A DNA stretch of 64,000 nucleotides from Tepidiphilus sp. J10 (GTDB lineage Bacteria; Pseudomonadota; Gammaproteobacteria; Burkholderiales; Thiobacillaceae), in assembly GCA_945897865.1 (NCBI GenBank), contig CAMDHJ010000001.1, positions 1 to 64,000 on the forward strand. The letters run 5' to 3'. Under the pieces are notes generated by a model. The model made no database searches, had not been told where the DNA came from, and saw only the letters and a list, made by a program, of their open reading frames with translations. How positions within the stretch are numbered: the first letter of the stretch is position 1; the number at the start of each line of letters is the position of its first letter. A program made the position numbers and the translations under genes. Of the stretch, positions 30,451 through 39,906 are shown piece after piece.

Positions 30451-32448
30451 TCAGGGCCTGGGCGGCGCGGCGGTCGGGTTATCGCCCGTTGTCGCTGCAT
30501 CCGAGGGTTCCGGCGCATCCAGGGCCTCAGGCTCATCTGGCGGACTTTCTTCCTGCCCCGGTTGCGGACTGTTTGTCCGCATGATGCTCAGCGTCGGGCG
30601 CAAGCGGAGCGGGCTGCTGGATGCCGACGCATCGGTGCCGGCGAAGAACTCGATATCCGCCAACTCCGGCCGCTCGATATTGCGCAGGATGCGCGGTGTG
30701 ATCAGCAGCACGATTTCCGATTTGCTGTTGTCATCGCGGTGGCTGGAGAACAGGCGGCCAAGCAGGGGAATATCGCCTAGACCCGGCACCTTGCTGGCAC
30801 TCGCCCGCTCCTCGTCGGAAATCAGGCCGGCCAGTACCTGCGTCTCGCCATCTTTCAGACGCAGCGTGGTGGTCGCATTGCGGCTGCCCAGTTGATAGGT
30901 CAACGTGCCTGTCGCGGTCTTGATCTGCTGCACGATGTTCGACACTTCCAGGCCGACCTTGATGCCGACCTCACCTTCCAGATACACCTGCGGTTCCACA
31001 TCGAGCTTGAGGCCGACGTCGAGGAAGCTGACCGACTCGGAAGTGACACCGGTAGAGGTGACGTTGGAGGTGATCACCGGCACCTTGTCGCCGACGTGAA
31101 CCTTGGCTTTTTCCTTGTTTTTCACGCGGATGCGGGGATTGGCGAGGATGGTGACGTCGCCATCGGTTTTGTTGATGTTCACGCCGGGCACGGTATTCAT
31201 CAAGATGTTGGCAGAACTAATGTTCTTGAGGCGATTCAGCGTGTTCGGCACATCCGTGTAAGTGGTCGTTTTTCCAACAAATACACCCTCGCTGTAGTTG
31301 AGTGTCTCGATGGGTTCCTTGCCCAACAAACTCAACGAAGTCGGCCACTGCACCCCCAACTCCGTCAGCTTGCTGCGCTTCACCTCCAGAATCTCGACTT
31401 CCAGCATCACCTCCGGCTCCGGCCGATCCGCCACCTTCACCAGTTTCTCCGCCAGCCGCACGGCTTCCGGGGTATCGCGCATCACCACCAGGTTGAGTTT
31501 TTCATCAACATGCACATCTTTGGTCTTGATCATCGTCTTGATCAACGCCATCACCTGCTTGGGGTCGGCATTGGCCAGGAAGAAGGCGCGCACCACCATG
31601 TCCTGATAGTCGCGCTGCTTCGCCGGCGTATTCGGGTACAGCAGCAGGGTGTTGGCGTTGAGCGTTTTCTTGCCCATTTGATTGGTCGCCAGCAACATGT
31701 CGATAGCATCGGAAAGCGTCGTATTGGGCGCAAACAAGGTGGTTTTCTGATCCAGCCGCACATCCTTGTCAAAGACGAACTTGATGCCTGATTGCTGCGA
31801 CAACGCATCGAAAACCTGCTTCAACGGAGAGTTGCGGAATTCCAGATTCACCGGTTTGCGATAGGCTTCAGCCAGCTTTGGCGATACGAGCGATTGGCCT
31901 TGCCCGGCCCTGGCCTCCACTTGGCTTAGCATCTCGCGCGCTTTCTTGTGCGTCGGTTCCTGCGCCAGCACCAGCCGCAGTTTGCCGCGCGCCACTTCCA
32001 GATCATTCCGATTGAAAGCGGCCTGGGCATCGCGCAGCACCTCGCGATTCCGCCGGCTGAGTTCGACGTTCACCAGGCCCTCGCTGGCGCGCGGGCTTTC
32101 CGGATGCAGGCCAAGCACTTCGCGGTACAGCGCCTGCGCCGCTTCCAGTTGGTCGGCCTGGAGCGCGGCTTCAGCCTGGGTGAGCAGTTGCCCGATACGA
32201 AGATCGCGCTGACGCAGGTAGGCGGCACGCAAATGCAGATCGCCGGGCTTTGCCTGCATGGCGTTTTGCAGGGCGGCAAGCCCTTCGCGCGGTTTGCCTT
32301 CAGCGATCGCCTTTTCGCTTTCCTGCAAGGCGTTATTGCTCGCGCAACCAGGTAAAACCGCCAATCCGGTCAGCAGGGCGAGGCAGAACGGAATCGAACG
32401 CTGCAACGGATGGGTTGCGGGCGAAAGACGCTGAATGGTCGCAATCAT
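30451..32448 (-). CDS. Secretin (GspD/MshL-like) lipoprotein with N-terminal TPR-like region
   Basis: Lipobox LTGLAVLPGC; VNLEFRNSPLKQVFDALSQQSGIKFVFD; VPGLGDIPLLGRLFSSHRDDNSKSEIVLLITPRI. Confidence 0.85.
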   Translation of the reverse strand: MIATIQRLSPATHPLQRSIPFCLALLTGLAVLPGCASNNALQESEKAIAEGKPREGLAALQNAMQAKPGDLHLRAAYLRQRDLRIGQLLTQAEAALQADQLEAAQALYREVLGLHPESPRASEGLVNVELSRRNREVLRDAQAAFNRNDLEVARGKLRLVLAQEPTHKKAREMLSQVEARAGQGQSLVSPKLAEAYRKPVNLEFRNSPLKQVFDALSQQSGIKFVFDKDVRLDQKTTLFAPNTTLSDAIDMLLATNQMGKKTLNANTLLLYPNTPAKQRDYQDMVVRAFFLANADPKQVMALIKTMIKTKDVHVDEKLNLVVMRDTPEAVRLAEKLVKVADRPEPEVMLEVEILEVKRSKLTELGVQWPTSLSLLGKEPIETLNYSEGVFVGKTTTYTDVPNTLNRLKNISSANILMNTVPGVNINKTDGDVTILANPRIRVKNKEKAKVHVGDKVPVITSNVTSTGVTSESVSFLDVGLKLDVEPQVYLEGEVGIKVGLEVSNIVQQIKTATGTLTYQLGSRNATTTLRLKDGETQVLAGLISDEERASASKVPGLGDIPLLGRLFSSHRDDNSKSEIVLLITPRILRNIERPELADIEFFAGTDASASSSPLRLRPTLSIMRTNSPQPGQEESPPDEPEALDAPEPSDAATTGDNPTAAPPRP

Positions 32449-33011
32449 GGGGCGAATCTCAGTTGGCGTTGTTGTTGCAAGGGCAGGTAGGTGAAACGCA
32501 GCCCCTGGGGGTTGATCGAATCCAGTCGCCATGACGCGCGCGTCTGGCCGACCTGCAGAATGACGACCTTTTCGCCCTGGGTCAGGAATACCGATTCAGC
32601 CGCGCTGTTACCTTCGTCTTTGTCCCCGGCAGCAGCCAAGCGACCGACGTACTTGAATGGCAATACAGGTGCTTGCGGCGGTGGCGGCGGCGGTGCTTCG
32701 ACTATCGGTGGCGGTGGTGGCGGCGGCGGCAACCAGGACTGGACAGGGAACAGATCATCCCCGCCTATCGGGAAACGCGGCGACGGCGAAGTTTCAGCGC
32801 TATCCCGCCTGGGCGGAGTCAGCTTGATTGCCAGGTCGGGTTCAGTCGACCGGGCGCCTGAAGCGGCTTCTTCGAGATTGCGGCGGGCAGTTCGTTGCAC
32901 CGGCTCAACAATATCGGCATCGGTCAGGTTGCTATCGCCCTGTTCACCAAGCCAGACGAGTGCCAGCGTGGCGATCAGTGCCAGACCCAGAATGCCGTGC
33001 CGCTGGTTCAT
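32445..33011 (-). CDS. Proline-rich PilP/GspC-like accessory protein of the secretion system
   Basis: N-terminal TM, long polyproline segment (PPPPPPPIVEAPPPPPP), short C-terminal beta domain; overlaps the secretin start. Confidence 0.6.
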   Translation of the reverse strand: MNQRHGILGLALIATLALVWLGEQGDSNLTDADIVEPVQRTARRNLEEAASGARSTEPDLAIKLTPPRRDSAETSPSPRFPIGGDDLFPVQSWLPPPPPPPPIVEAPPPPPPQAPVLPFKYVGRLAAAGDKDEGNSAAESVFLTQGEKVVILQVGQTRASWRLDSINPQGLRFTYLPLQQQRQLRFAP

Positions 33012-33658
33012 CGCAGCGCTCCCGCTGACGGCGCGCCAAGATACAAGGTGAAGCGAAGTTCAGCCTCGATCTGCGCGTTGCCGATCAGGTCGCGCTGCAA
33101 ACGCATTCCGTCCAACGCCAGGCTTGGCTGCTGCTCAAGCGCCTCGCTGACAAAACTGCGTATTGCCGGGTATTCACCCTGCACCGGCAAGCTGATCCGG
33201 TAGCGGAACAAGCTGCCGGGCGCTGCAATGGGGGAGGGGGGCGGCGTCAGGTTGGATTTCGGGTTTGAGGTGGGCCTCGGGCTTGAGGTGGATTTATCCA
33301 CCTCCGCCCGGTAGCTCCCCTGCTGCAAGCTCAAACCGGCGTGGCGTGCGGCATTGAACAGATCGGCGATGGCTTGCGGCATCTGTTCGGCAGTGGGCAG
33401 CGTTGCGCTCAGATTGACTACTTTCGGCGACACATCCAGCACCGGTGGCGGCCCTGTCCGGGCCAGGCGTTCGGCGCGTTGTTGCAGGTCGCGGCTGGCG
33501 TCGCGCAGCGGGGCGATATGCAATGTCTGCAGCAAACCCGCCGCGATCAGCAGAACCAGGCCGAGCGCGCCCGGCCAGCTCAGCCGGGCGAGGGCGTAAT
33601 GCAGCCAGTCCTGCCCGCGCAATCGATTCTGGGCAGCGGGGTTGATGACACTGTTCAT
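33008..33658 (-). CDS. PilO/GspM-like protein
   Basis: N-terminal TM followed by coiled coil, then ISLPVQGEYPAIRSFVSEALEQQPSLALDGMRLQR. Confidence 0.65.
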   Translation of the reverse strand: MNSVINPAAQNRLRGQDWLHYALARLSWPGALGLVLLIAAGLLQTLHIAPLRDASRDLQQRAERLARTGPPPVLDVSPKVVNLSATLPTAEQMPQAIADLFNAARHAGLSLQQGSYRAEVDKSTSSPRPTSNPKSNLTPPPSPIAAPGSLFRYRISLPVQGEYPAIRSFVSEALEQQPSLALDGMRLQRDLIGNAQIEAELRFTLYLGAPSAGALR

Positions 33659-34182
33659 GGCCGCGTCCAGTCACCGCGCAAGGTGAAATGCACCCGTTGC
33701 TCACCTTCCAGCTCGCGCAATTCATGCCGCGTCAGGCTGACCTGGGCGAAACCGGGCGCATGTTGCAGGCTATCGAAGAAATCGAGCATGGCGGCATGGT
33801 TCTTCGCCAGCGCGGCGAGCGTGAAATCGCCGCGTCGACCATCCGCTTCCAGACTCAGCAGCGCGATCTCAGGTGTTCGCGTGTCCTGCAAGGTTTCCAG
33901 CAAGCGCGCCCAGGGCAGTTGCAACTGGTCGCGCGCGGCGGCATCGGCACGTTGACGATTCAACCCGCTGGCGTCCTCACGTTTAGGCTGCCGCGCCGGT
34001 TTCACCGGGCGCGTTGAAGCTGGCCCTTGCAGGCTGGCGAGGCGGCTTTCGGCACGATGCTGTTCGGCGGTTGCTCCATTCCAGGATTGCAGCGTCCAAA
34101 ATGCCGCAGCCAAACCCAGCCCAAGCAACAGCCAGGCAAACCAGACGGGACGGGCGGCCGGCGCAAAAAAATCGAGTTTCAT
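33655..34182 (-). CDS. PilN/GspL C-terminal-like inner membrane protein
   Basis: N-terminal TM, gene order between PilM-like and PilO-like genes. Confidence 0.5.
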   Translation of the reverse strand: MKLDFFAPAARPVWFAWLLLGLGLAAAFWTLQSWNGATAEQHRAESRLASLQGPASTRPVKPARQPKREDASGLNRQRADAAARDQLQLPWARLLETLQDTRTPEIALLSLEADGRRGDFTLAALAKNHAAMLDFFDSLQHAPGFAQVSLTRHELRELEGEQRVHFTLRGDWTRP

Positions 34183-35003
34183 TGCAGCATTGCCTGCGCG
34201 TGATCCATCGGCCCGGCCAGCTCATGCAGGCTGAAGCGACCGCCGAGGCGGCTCCAGTCGGCCTGCATGCCGGGGTCGCTGACCGCGCCAGTCCGTTCCA
34301 GCCAGAGATCGCCACCGACCGGCAGATTGGCCAACAGGCATTCACGCGCCAGCAAGCGTTCCAACTCCGCCGCTGCATCGTTGCTGATCTGGCGTTGGCG
34401 CACGCCGACGATGCGGCCGTTGTGCAGCCGCAGCAGCACCTGCCGTTTCGGCTCCAGCAGCGCATACCAGCCGCTGGCGTGGCCGAGTTGGCGGCGGCGG
34501 CGCTGCCAGGCCGCATCCAGCCACGGCCGCGCGCTGACCAGCTTGATGCCGCGCGACTGGCACAGGTCAGACAGCCCCTGGCGCAACGCGTTTGCCATCG
34601 CCGCGACCACAATCGGTTGGCCGGGCGGAGTCAGATCCCAGGCCAACTGCCAGCCGCCACCTTTGCCGTCCTTGTTAGCCTTGTCTGACTTTTCGGCACC
34701 ATCGCCCAGGGCGGTGGTCAGCGCGGCGTCGAGCCAGACCCGCATTTCAGCCGGATTCAACCAAGCCGGTGGTGCCGGCGCCAGGAACAAGCGGACATGA
34801 TGATGCGACAGCGTGACGCGTAAGCGGCCGCTGACGCCTTGCTTTTCCAGCAAGTCAGCCAGACTGGTCAGCATGGCTGCGACGTCTGCACCGGCGGCAA
34901 AGTCGGCAGTGAACGTATTGGCTGCGCCGCCGCCGGCCGGCTGCAATACCCAGCGTGTCGGCAGCAAGGCCAGGTGATGCGTCGGCAGCAGGCGGGCAAA
35001 CAT
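34179..35003 (-). CDS. PilM/GspL-like cytoplasmic protein
   Basis: Position directly upstream of PilN/PilO-like genes; start at MFARLLPTHHLALLP. Confidence 0.5.
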   Translation of the reverse strand: MFARLLPTHHLALLPTRWVLQPAGGGAANTFTADFAAGADVAAMLTSLADLLEKQGVSGRLRVTLSHHHVRLFLAPAPPAWLNPAEMRVWLDAALTTALGDGAEKSDKANKDGKGGGWQLAWDLTPPGQPIVVAAMANALRQGLSDLCQSRGIKLVSARPWLDAAWQRRRRQLGHASGWYALLEPKRQVLLRLHNGRIVGVRQRQISNDAAAELERLLARECLLANLPVGGDLWLERTGAVSDPGMQADWSRLGGRFSLHELAGPMDHAQAMLQ

Positions 35004-35007
35004 CGGT

Positions 35008-36672
35008 TCAGACAAAAGTGACACGATTGATTTCTTCCAGCGTCGTCTCGCCACGCCGCACCATCTCCAGCGCGGCTTCGCGCAAGTTCTGCACGCCGGC
35101 GCGGACGGCCGCTTCCTTGACCTGGCGGATTGGCGCGCGGGTGACGATGAGTTCACGGATTTCATCGTTCAGCACCATCAATTCCGCGATCGCATGGCGG
35201 CCCTTGAAGCCGCTGCCACGGCACTGGCCGCAGCCCTTGCCGGCGCGGAAGGTGAATCCAGCAGCGTGTTCCGCGCTGAGGCCGGATTCCGCCAGCAATG
35301 TCGCGTCCGGCGTCACTGGTTGGGCACAGTGCGGGCAATTTACGCGCACCAGGCGCTGCGCCAGGATGCCGTTGAGCGCGGCGACGAAGCTGTACGGATC
35401 GACGCCCATATGCATGAAACGGCCAATGACATCGAACACGTTGTTGGCATGCACGGTGGTGAACACCAGGTGGCCGGTGAGCGCCGACTGCACTGCGATC
35501 TGCGCAGTTTCCGCATCGCGAATCTCGCCCACCATGATCTTGTCCGGGTCGTGGCGCAGGATCGAACGCAGGCCGCGAGCAAAGGTGAGGCCTTTCTTCT
35601 CGTTGACCGGAATCTGCAGAATGCCGGCCAACTGGTATTCCACCGGGTCTTCGATGGTGATGATCTTGTCGTGACCGGTATTGATTTCGGAAATCGCGGC
35701 ATACAGCGTCGTTGTCTTGCCGCTGCCGGTCGGTCCGGTGACCAGGAACATGCCGTAGGGCTCGCGCGCCAGGCGGCGGATGCCGGCCAGATTGTCGCCG
35801 TGATAGCCGAGGCGTTCGAGCGAAATGACCTTGAGTTCGTCGGCCAGCGACTGCCGGTCGAGGATGCGCAGCACCGCGTCTTCGCCGAATACGCCCGGCA
35901 TGATCGACACCCGCAGGTCAATTTCACGGCCGCGCATCTGCACCTTGAAGCGGCCGTCCTGCGGCACCCGGCGTTCAGCGATGTCGAGCTCGGCCATCAC
36001 CTTGACCCGCGAAATGACGTGTTCCGCCATCTCGCGGCCGGGGGCTTGCGCCACTGCATTCAGCACGCCATCAATGCGATATTTGATGACCAGCCCGGCG
36101 GCGTCGTTTTCCAGGTGGATATCGGAAGCGCCGCTGGCCACCGCGTCGTACAGCGTTGAATGCACCAGCTTGATCACCGGCGACGCATCGGCGCCGATGG
36201 CTTGCAGCGAAATTTCTTCCACTTTCTCGAAATCGCGGCCGCCCTCGCCATCTGACACGACGCCATCCATTGCCTTCAGGTTGACTTCCAGCCGATGCAG
36301 CCAGGCCAGCAGATCGTCACGCAATACCAGTACCGCATCGAAAGACGCTGGGATGCGACGTTCGGCCCAGTCGATCAGGGCCGGATTCAGCGGGTCGGTG
36401 AAGAGCAGCCAGAGTTTGCCGTCCGCATCGCGGCAAGCCGCGCATTCGCGATCCAGCGCCTGGTTGAATGGCAATAGTTCGAATGCCGGCGCCATTTCGC
36501 GCAGAGCGTTCATATCCAGTACCGGATAAGCGAAGGCCTGGCCCAGTTCGGCGAGAAACGCTTCCGGCGGCAAGCCGAGCATTTCCTGCAACGCCTGCAG
36601 CGCCTGTTTGGCTTCATGCTTGCGCATGGCTTCCGCCAACATGGCGGCGGTGATCAGCGACGGGCGGCTCAT
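35008..36672 (-). CDS. GspE/PilB-type secretion ATPase
   Basis: Walker A GPTGSGKTTTLYAAI, MVGEIRDAETAQIAVQSALTGHLVFTTVHAN, CPHC...GCGQC zinc motif. Confidence 0.92.
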   Translation of the reverse strand: MSRPSLITAAMLAEAMRKHEAKQALQALQEMLGLPPEAFLAELGQAFAYPVLDMNALREMAPAFELLPFNQALDRECAACRDADGKLWLLFTDPLNPALIDWAERRIPASFDAVLVLRDDLLAWLHRLEVNLKAMDGVVSDGEGGRDFEKVEEISLQAIGADASPVIKLVHSTLYDAVASGASDIHLENDAAGLVIKYRIDGVLNAVAQAPGREMAEHVISRVKVMAELDIAERRVPQDGRFKVQMRGREIDLRVSIMPGVFGEDAVLRILDRQSLADELKVISLERLGYHGDNLAGIRRLAREPYGMFLVTGPTGSGKTTTLYAAISEINTGHDKIITIEDPVEYQLAGILQIPVNEKKGLTFARGLRSILRHDPDKIMVGEIRDAETAQIAVQSALTGHLVFTTVHANNVFDVIGRFMHMGVDPYSFVAALNGILAQRLVRVNCPHCAQPVTPDATLLAESGLSAEHAAGFTFRAGKGCGQCRGSGFKGRHAIAELMVLNDEIRELIVTRAPIRQVKEAAVRAGVQNLREAALEMVRRGETTLEEINRVTFV

Positions 36673-37856
36673 TCCAGGCTACCGGCCAGTTCGAAGATCG
36701 GCATGTACAGCAACACCACGATGACGCCAATGGTGAGGCCGATGAAGACCATCAACAAAGGTTCGATCAGGCGAGTGAACCAATCGACCGAACGGGCCAG
36801 CTCCTCATCATGAAAGGCCGCAGCGGATTCCATCATCTCGCCCATGCGGCCGCTGCGTTCGCCCACCCGCAACATGCGCAACGCCACCGGGGTTGTCAGG
36901 CCGGCGCCTTCCATGGCCTGCGAGGTCGGTTTGCCTTCCCGGATTTCGCGCGCAGCAGCAGCCAGACGAACCCGCAGTTCCGGGTGCAACAGGCCTTCCG
37001 CCATGGTGAGCGCGCTGACCATCGGGATGCCGCCGGAAAGCAGCATGCCAACGGTGCGATAGAAACGGGTCAACTGAAATACCCGCAAATTTTCTCCGAT
37101 GCCCGGCAAACGCCAGATTCGACGGGAAATCGCCGCGCGAGTGCGCGGTTGTCGGAGACTTTGAACCAGGCCAAAAATGACCGCCAGCGCAAGCATGCCA
37201 ATCAGGCCGGCGTGTTGTTGAAACAACTCGCCCCACTCCATCAACAGGCGGGAGGCGAATGGCAGCCGCTCCAGATTGCCTTCGTAGATGGCCGCAAAAC
37301 GCGGTACCACCCAGCCCAGCAGGAACAGCGCGACCAAACCACCAATCAGTAAAAGCAGCACGGGGTAGATGGATGCCGCAACGATTTTCTTGCGAAGTAC
37401 TTCCAGTTGCTCTTGATAGGCTACAAAGCGAACCAGCGCTTCTGCCAGGTTGCTGGTTTTTTCCGACGCGCGAACCGAAGCGACGAACAGCGGCGGAAAG
37501 GAGGCGGGGTAACGCTCAATCGCGGCAGACAAGGATTCGCCTTCATAAATATGGCCCAGCACCAACTCCAGCAGCTTGCGCGTCTCGGCACGCGACTCCT
37601 TTTCTGCCAGGGTTTGCAATGCTTCCACCAGCGACAGGCCGCTACCCAGCAGCGCAAGCAACTCGCGCGCGAACAAGGTCAGTGGGAAGTGGTAGCGCTG
37701 GGTTGTCCTGCCTAGTTTCCAGCCTTTCGCAGGCGCTACAGATAGAACGGTATATCCCTGACGTCGCGCCTCATCGCCAGCGTTTTCGGCATGCGTTGCT
37801 TCCAGATTCAAACGGACCCGGCCGCTTGTGGACAAAGCAGTGACACGGAACAACAT
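36669..37856 (-). CDS. GspF/PilC-type inner membrane platform protein
   Basis: FARELLALLGSGLSLVEALQTL; FYRTVGMLLSGGIPMVSAL. Confidence 0.9.
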   Translation of the reverse strand: MLFRVTALSTSGRVRLNLEATHAENAGDEARRQGYTVLSVAPAKGWKLGRTTQRYHFPLTLFARELLALLGSGLSLVEALQTLAEKESRAETRKLLELVLGHIYEGESLSAAIERYPASFPPLFVASVRASEKTSNLAEALVRFVAYQEQLEVLRKKIVAASIYPVLLLLIGGLVALFLLGWVVPRFAAIYEGNLERLPFASRLLMEWGELFQQHAGLIGMLALAVIFGLVQSLRQPRTRAAISRRIWRLPGIGENLRVFQLTRFYRTVGMLLSGGIPMVSALTMAEGLLHPELRVRLAAAAREIREGKPTSQAMEGAGLTTPVALRMLRVGERSGRMGEMMESAAAFHDEELARSVDWFTRLIEPLLMVFIGLTIGVIVVLLYMPIFELAGSLE

Positions 37857-37861
37857 GCTGT

Positions 37862-38290
37862 TTACCAGTTGCCGATGTCGGCTGCGTCACCCGTTCCACC
37901 GGGTTGTCCATCCTTGCCGAAAGAGAAGAGATCAAATTCGGCATGCTCGCCAGGGTGCTTAAATTGATAGGCGTTACCCCACGGGTCATTCGGTACGCTC
38001 TTCTTCAGATAGGGCCCCTGCCAGCGCGCTTCTCCCGCTGGCTGCGAGAACAGGGATGCCAGCCCCTGCTCGGTGTCTGGGTAGCTTCCAACGTCAAGGC
38101 GATACTGGTCGAGCGCGTCTTCAAGTGATTTGATCTGGGCACGAGCCACCTTGACCTCGGATTTGCCCACCTGGGCGAAATAACGTGGAGCCACATAACC
38201 CACAAGGAGTCCAATGATGACAAGCACAACAAGGAGTTCGAGCAGCGTGAATCCAAAGGTGTGCCTGGGGCAGCGCAGGTGTGGCAACTT
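37862..38290 (-). CDS. gspG: Major pseudopilin GspG
   Basis: FGFTLLELLVVLVIIGLLVGYVAPRYF ... DLGSYPDTEQGLASLFSQP ... FSFGKDGQPGGTGDAADIGNW. Confidence 0.9.
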   Translation of the reverse strand, partial: KLPHLRCPRHTFGFTLLELLVVLVIIGLLVGYVAPRYFAQVGKSEVKVARAQIKSLEDALDQYRLDVGSYPDTEQGLASLFSQPAGEARWQGPYLKKSVPNDPWGNAYQFKHPGEHAEFDLFSFGKDGQPGGTGDAADIGNW

Positions 38291-38472
38291 CATGATCGGC
38301 GTCTTGATTCGAGGAATCTCGATTATGTTAATGGAATGTTTCAAATTGACGGAGATTACATTCAATCAGATCGACGCTTGAATCCCTGTCGATATTTCCC
38401 GTAATCGTCTGAAAATCGTCATCGTGCGACCAGTTTGCTGCCGGATTGCCTTGTCATCTTCCCGTCATCATC

Positions 38473-38552
38473 GCCCGAATACACTTCGGGCCATCCCTGA
38501 CCCGCTGCAAAAGCGGGTTTTCAACGGCGCCCAGATTGGGCGCCGCTTTTTT
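38473..38552 (+). ncRNA. Candidate structured leader or small RNA: three consecutive hairpins, the last a strong terminator
   Basis: GCCCGAA-TACAC-TTCGGGC, ACCCGCT-GCAAA-AGCGGGT, CGGCGCCCA-GAT-TGGGCGCCG then CTTTTTT. Confidence 0.5.
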
Positions 38553-38580
38553 CGTGGGCACCACCAATAACGAGGGGGCG

Positions 38581-39132
38581 ATGCAAAACACCAGCTACCA
38601 GGAGCTTTTGGAGGAAGAGGCGAGGGCGGAGGCCCGGCGCCGGCATCCCCTGCGCTTGCTGCTGATTTTCCTGACGGCCTTCTTCATCCTGCAATACGGC
38701 TGGGAGATGAGCCGGGGCAGCCTCATCGAGCGGGCGGTTATCGATCACGCTACCGTCGTCCCCGCCGCTTGGCTCATCGACAGCCTGTGGCCGGGGCAGG
38801 AAATCCACGCCGAGGGCCATCGCCTGGTCTCACCGCATGGCCGGCTCAACGTGCTTAACGGCTGCGAAGGCCTGGAGACGCTGTTCCTGCTGGTGGCTGC
38901 CGTGCTGGCCTATCCCTTTCCTTGGCGCGTCCGTGTCCTCGGCTTGGTCCTTGGCACACTGCTGGTGTATGGCCTGAATCAGACCCGGCTGGTGCTGCTG
39001 TGGCACGCATTCCTGCAGGACCGGGCCTTTTTCGGCCTGCTGCACGGCACGGTGCTGCCCTTGGCTATGGTGGCCCTGTGCCTGCTGGGTTTCCTCTGGT
39101 TCGTCGCCCGCCATGACGCCCGGCCGGCCTGA
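38581..39132 (+). CDS. Exosortase/archaeosortase family protein (small, XrtH/XrtM-like)
   Basis: Polytopic 183 aa; LNVLNGCEGLETLFLLVAAVLAYP (Cys), NQTRLVLLWHAF (Arg), FGLLHGTVLPL (His). Confidence 0.8.
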   Translation: MQNTSYQELLEEEARAEARRRHPLRLLLIFLTAFFILQYGWEMSRGSLIERAVIDHATVVPAAWLIDSLWPGQEIHAEGHRLVSPHGRLNVLNGCEGLETLFLLVAAVLAYPFPWRVRVLGLVLGTLLVYGLNQTRLVLLWHAFLQDRAFFGLLHGTVLPLAMVALCLLGFLWFVARHDARPA

Positions 39133-39748
39133 GTTGGATCGCCGTGCCCTGGCAGGCATCGCCCTGCGGCTGGCACTCGGGCTACCCCCGCTGATCTGGC
39201 TGGCCCATGCTTATGGCTGGTACTACGCTGACCTGTGGCTGCCTTGGTACCGGGAAGTTCTGGGACTGTTTCTGCAGGACTTCGCTGTGACCAGCCTGGG
39301 GCTGACCTGGCAGAAAGGGGAGTACCTCATTGCCGGCGAATTCATCACCGAGCAAATGACACTGGTACACGGCCAGTTGCTGCCTGCCGGCTTGGGTGTG
39401 AGCGCCTCCACCCTCATGGCGCACGCCCTCAAGCACCCCCTGATCCTGATTGCCGCCACGCTCGCCTGGCCCGGCCTTACCTGGCGCGGTCGAGGCCTGC
39501 GCCTGCTTCTTTCCTTACCCTTCCTGTTCCTGTTGGAAACCCTGGACGTGCCCTTGGTGCTGGCCAGTGCGGTGCACGACATGGTGTCCTGGATAGCCTC
39601 GCCACAGACGGATGCCGCCTCGAAACTGGCGGACTGGACCAGTGTGCTGGATGGGGGCGGGCGCATGGCCCTGGGAATCGCCGCCGCATTCGGTGCCGCA
39701 GAAATGCATAAATGGGTTGAGCGTTCGCGGAACAAAGCGGCAGCGTGA
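39113..39748 (+). CDS. Exosortase-associated integral membrane protein
   Basis: 211 aa polytopic; overlaps the exosortase gene by 20 bp; composition and arrangement resemble exosortase H-associated membrane proteins. Confidence 0.55.
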   Translation: MTPGRPELDRRALAGIALRLALGLPPLIWLAHAYGWYYADLWLPWYREVLGLFLQDFAVTSLGLTWQKGEYLIAGEFITEQMTLVHGQLLPAGLGVSASTLMAHALKHPLILIAATLAWPGLTWRGRGLRLLLSLPFLFLLETLDVPLVLASAVHDMVSWIASPQTDAASKLADWTSVLDGGGRMALGIAAAFGAAEMHKWVERSRNKAAA

Positions 39749-39782
39749 GAACCGGCGCAGATTTAAAGCTGATTGACACGCC

Positions 39783-39860
39783 ACGCTGGGCAGGATCGAC
39801 AAGCTACTGGTCGACGCCGGCGATTGCAGCGAGCGCAACATTTCAGCCTGCGAAGTTGCC
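39783..39860 (+). pseudogene. Possible transposase remnant (IS1182-like)
   Basis: In frame: GRIDKLLVDAGDCSERNISACEVADSKTR, reminiscent of the transposase motif 'L(L/V)ADAGYxSExNxxACE'. Confidence 0.3.
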
Positions 39861-39906
39861 GATAGCAAGACTCGACGCAACAGCATGGAAATGAGGGATC
39901 GCCGCA

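Noticed and set aside
30892-31791. 299 aa plus-strand ORF
   Set aside because: Antisense to the secretin gene; His/Arg-rich shadow ORF.
35194-36159. 321 aa plus-strand ORF
   Set aside because: Antisense to GspE-type ATPase with clear Walker motifs; no recognisable domain.
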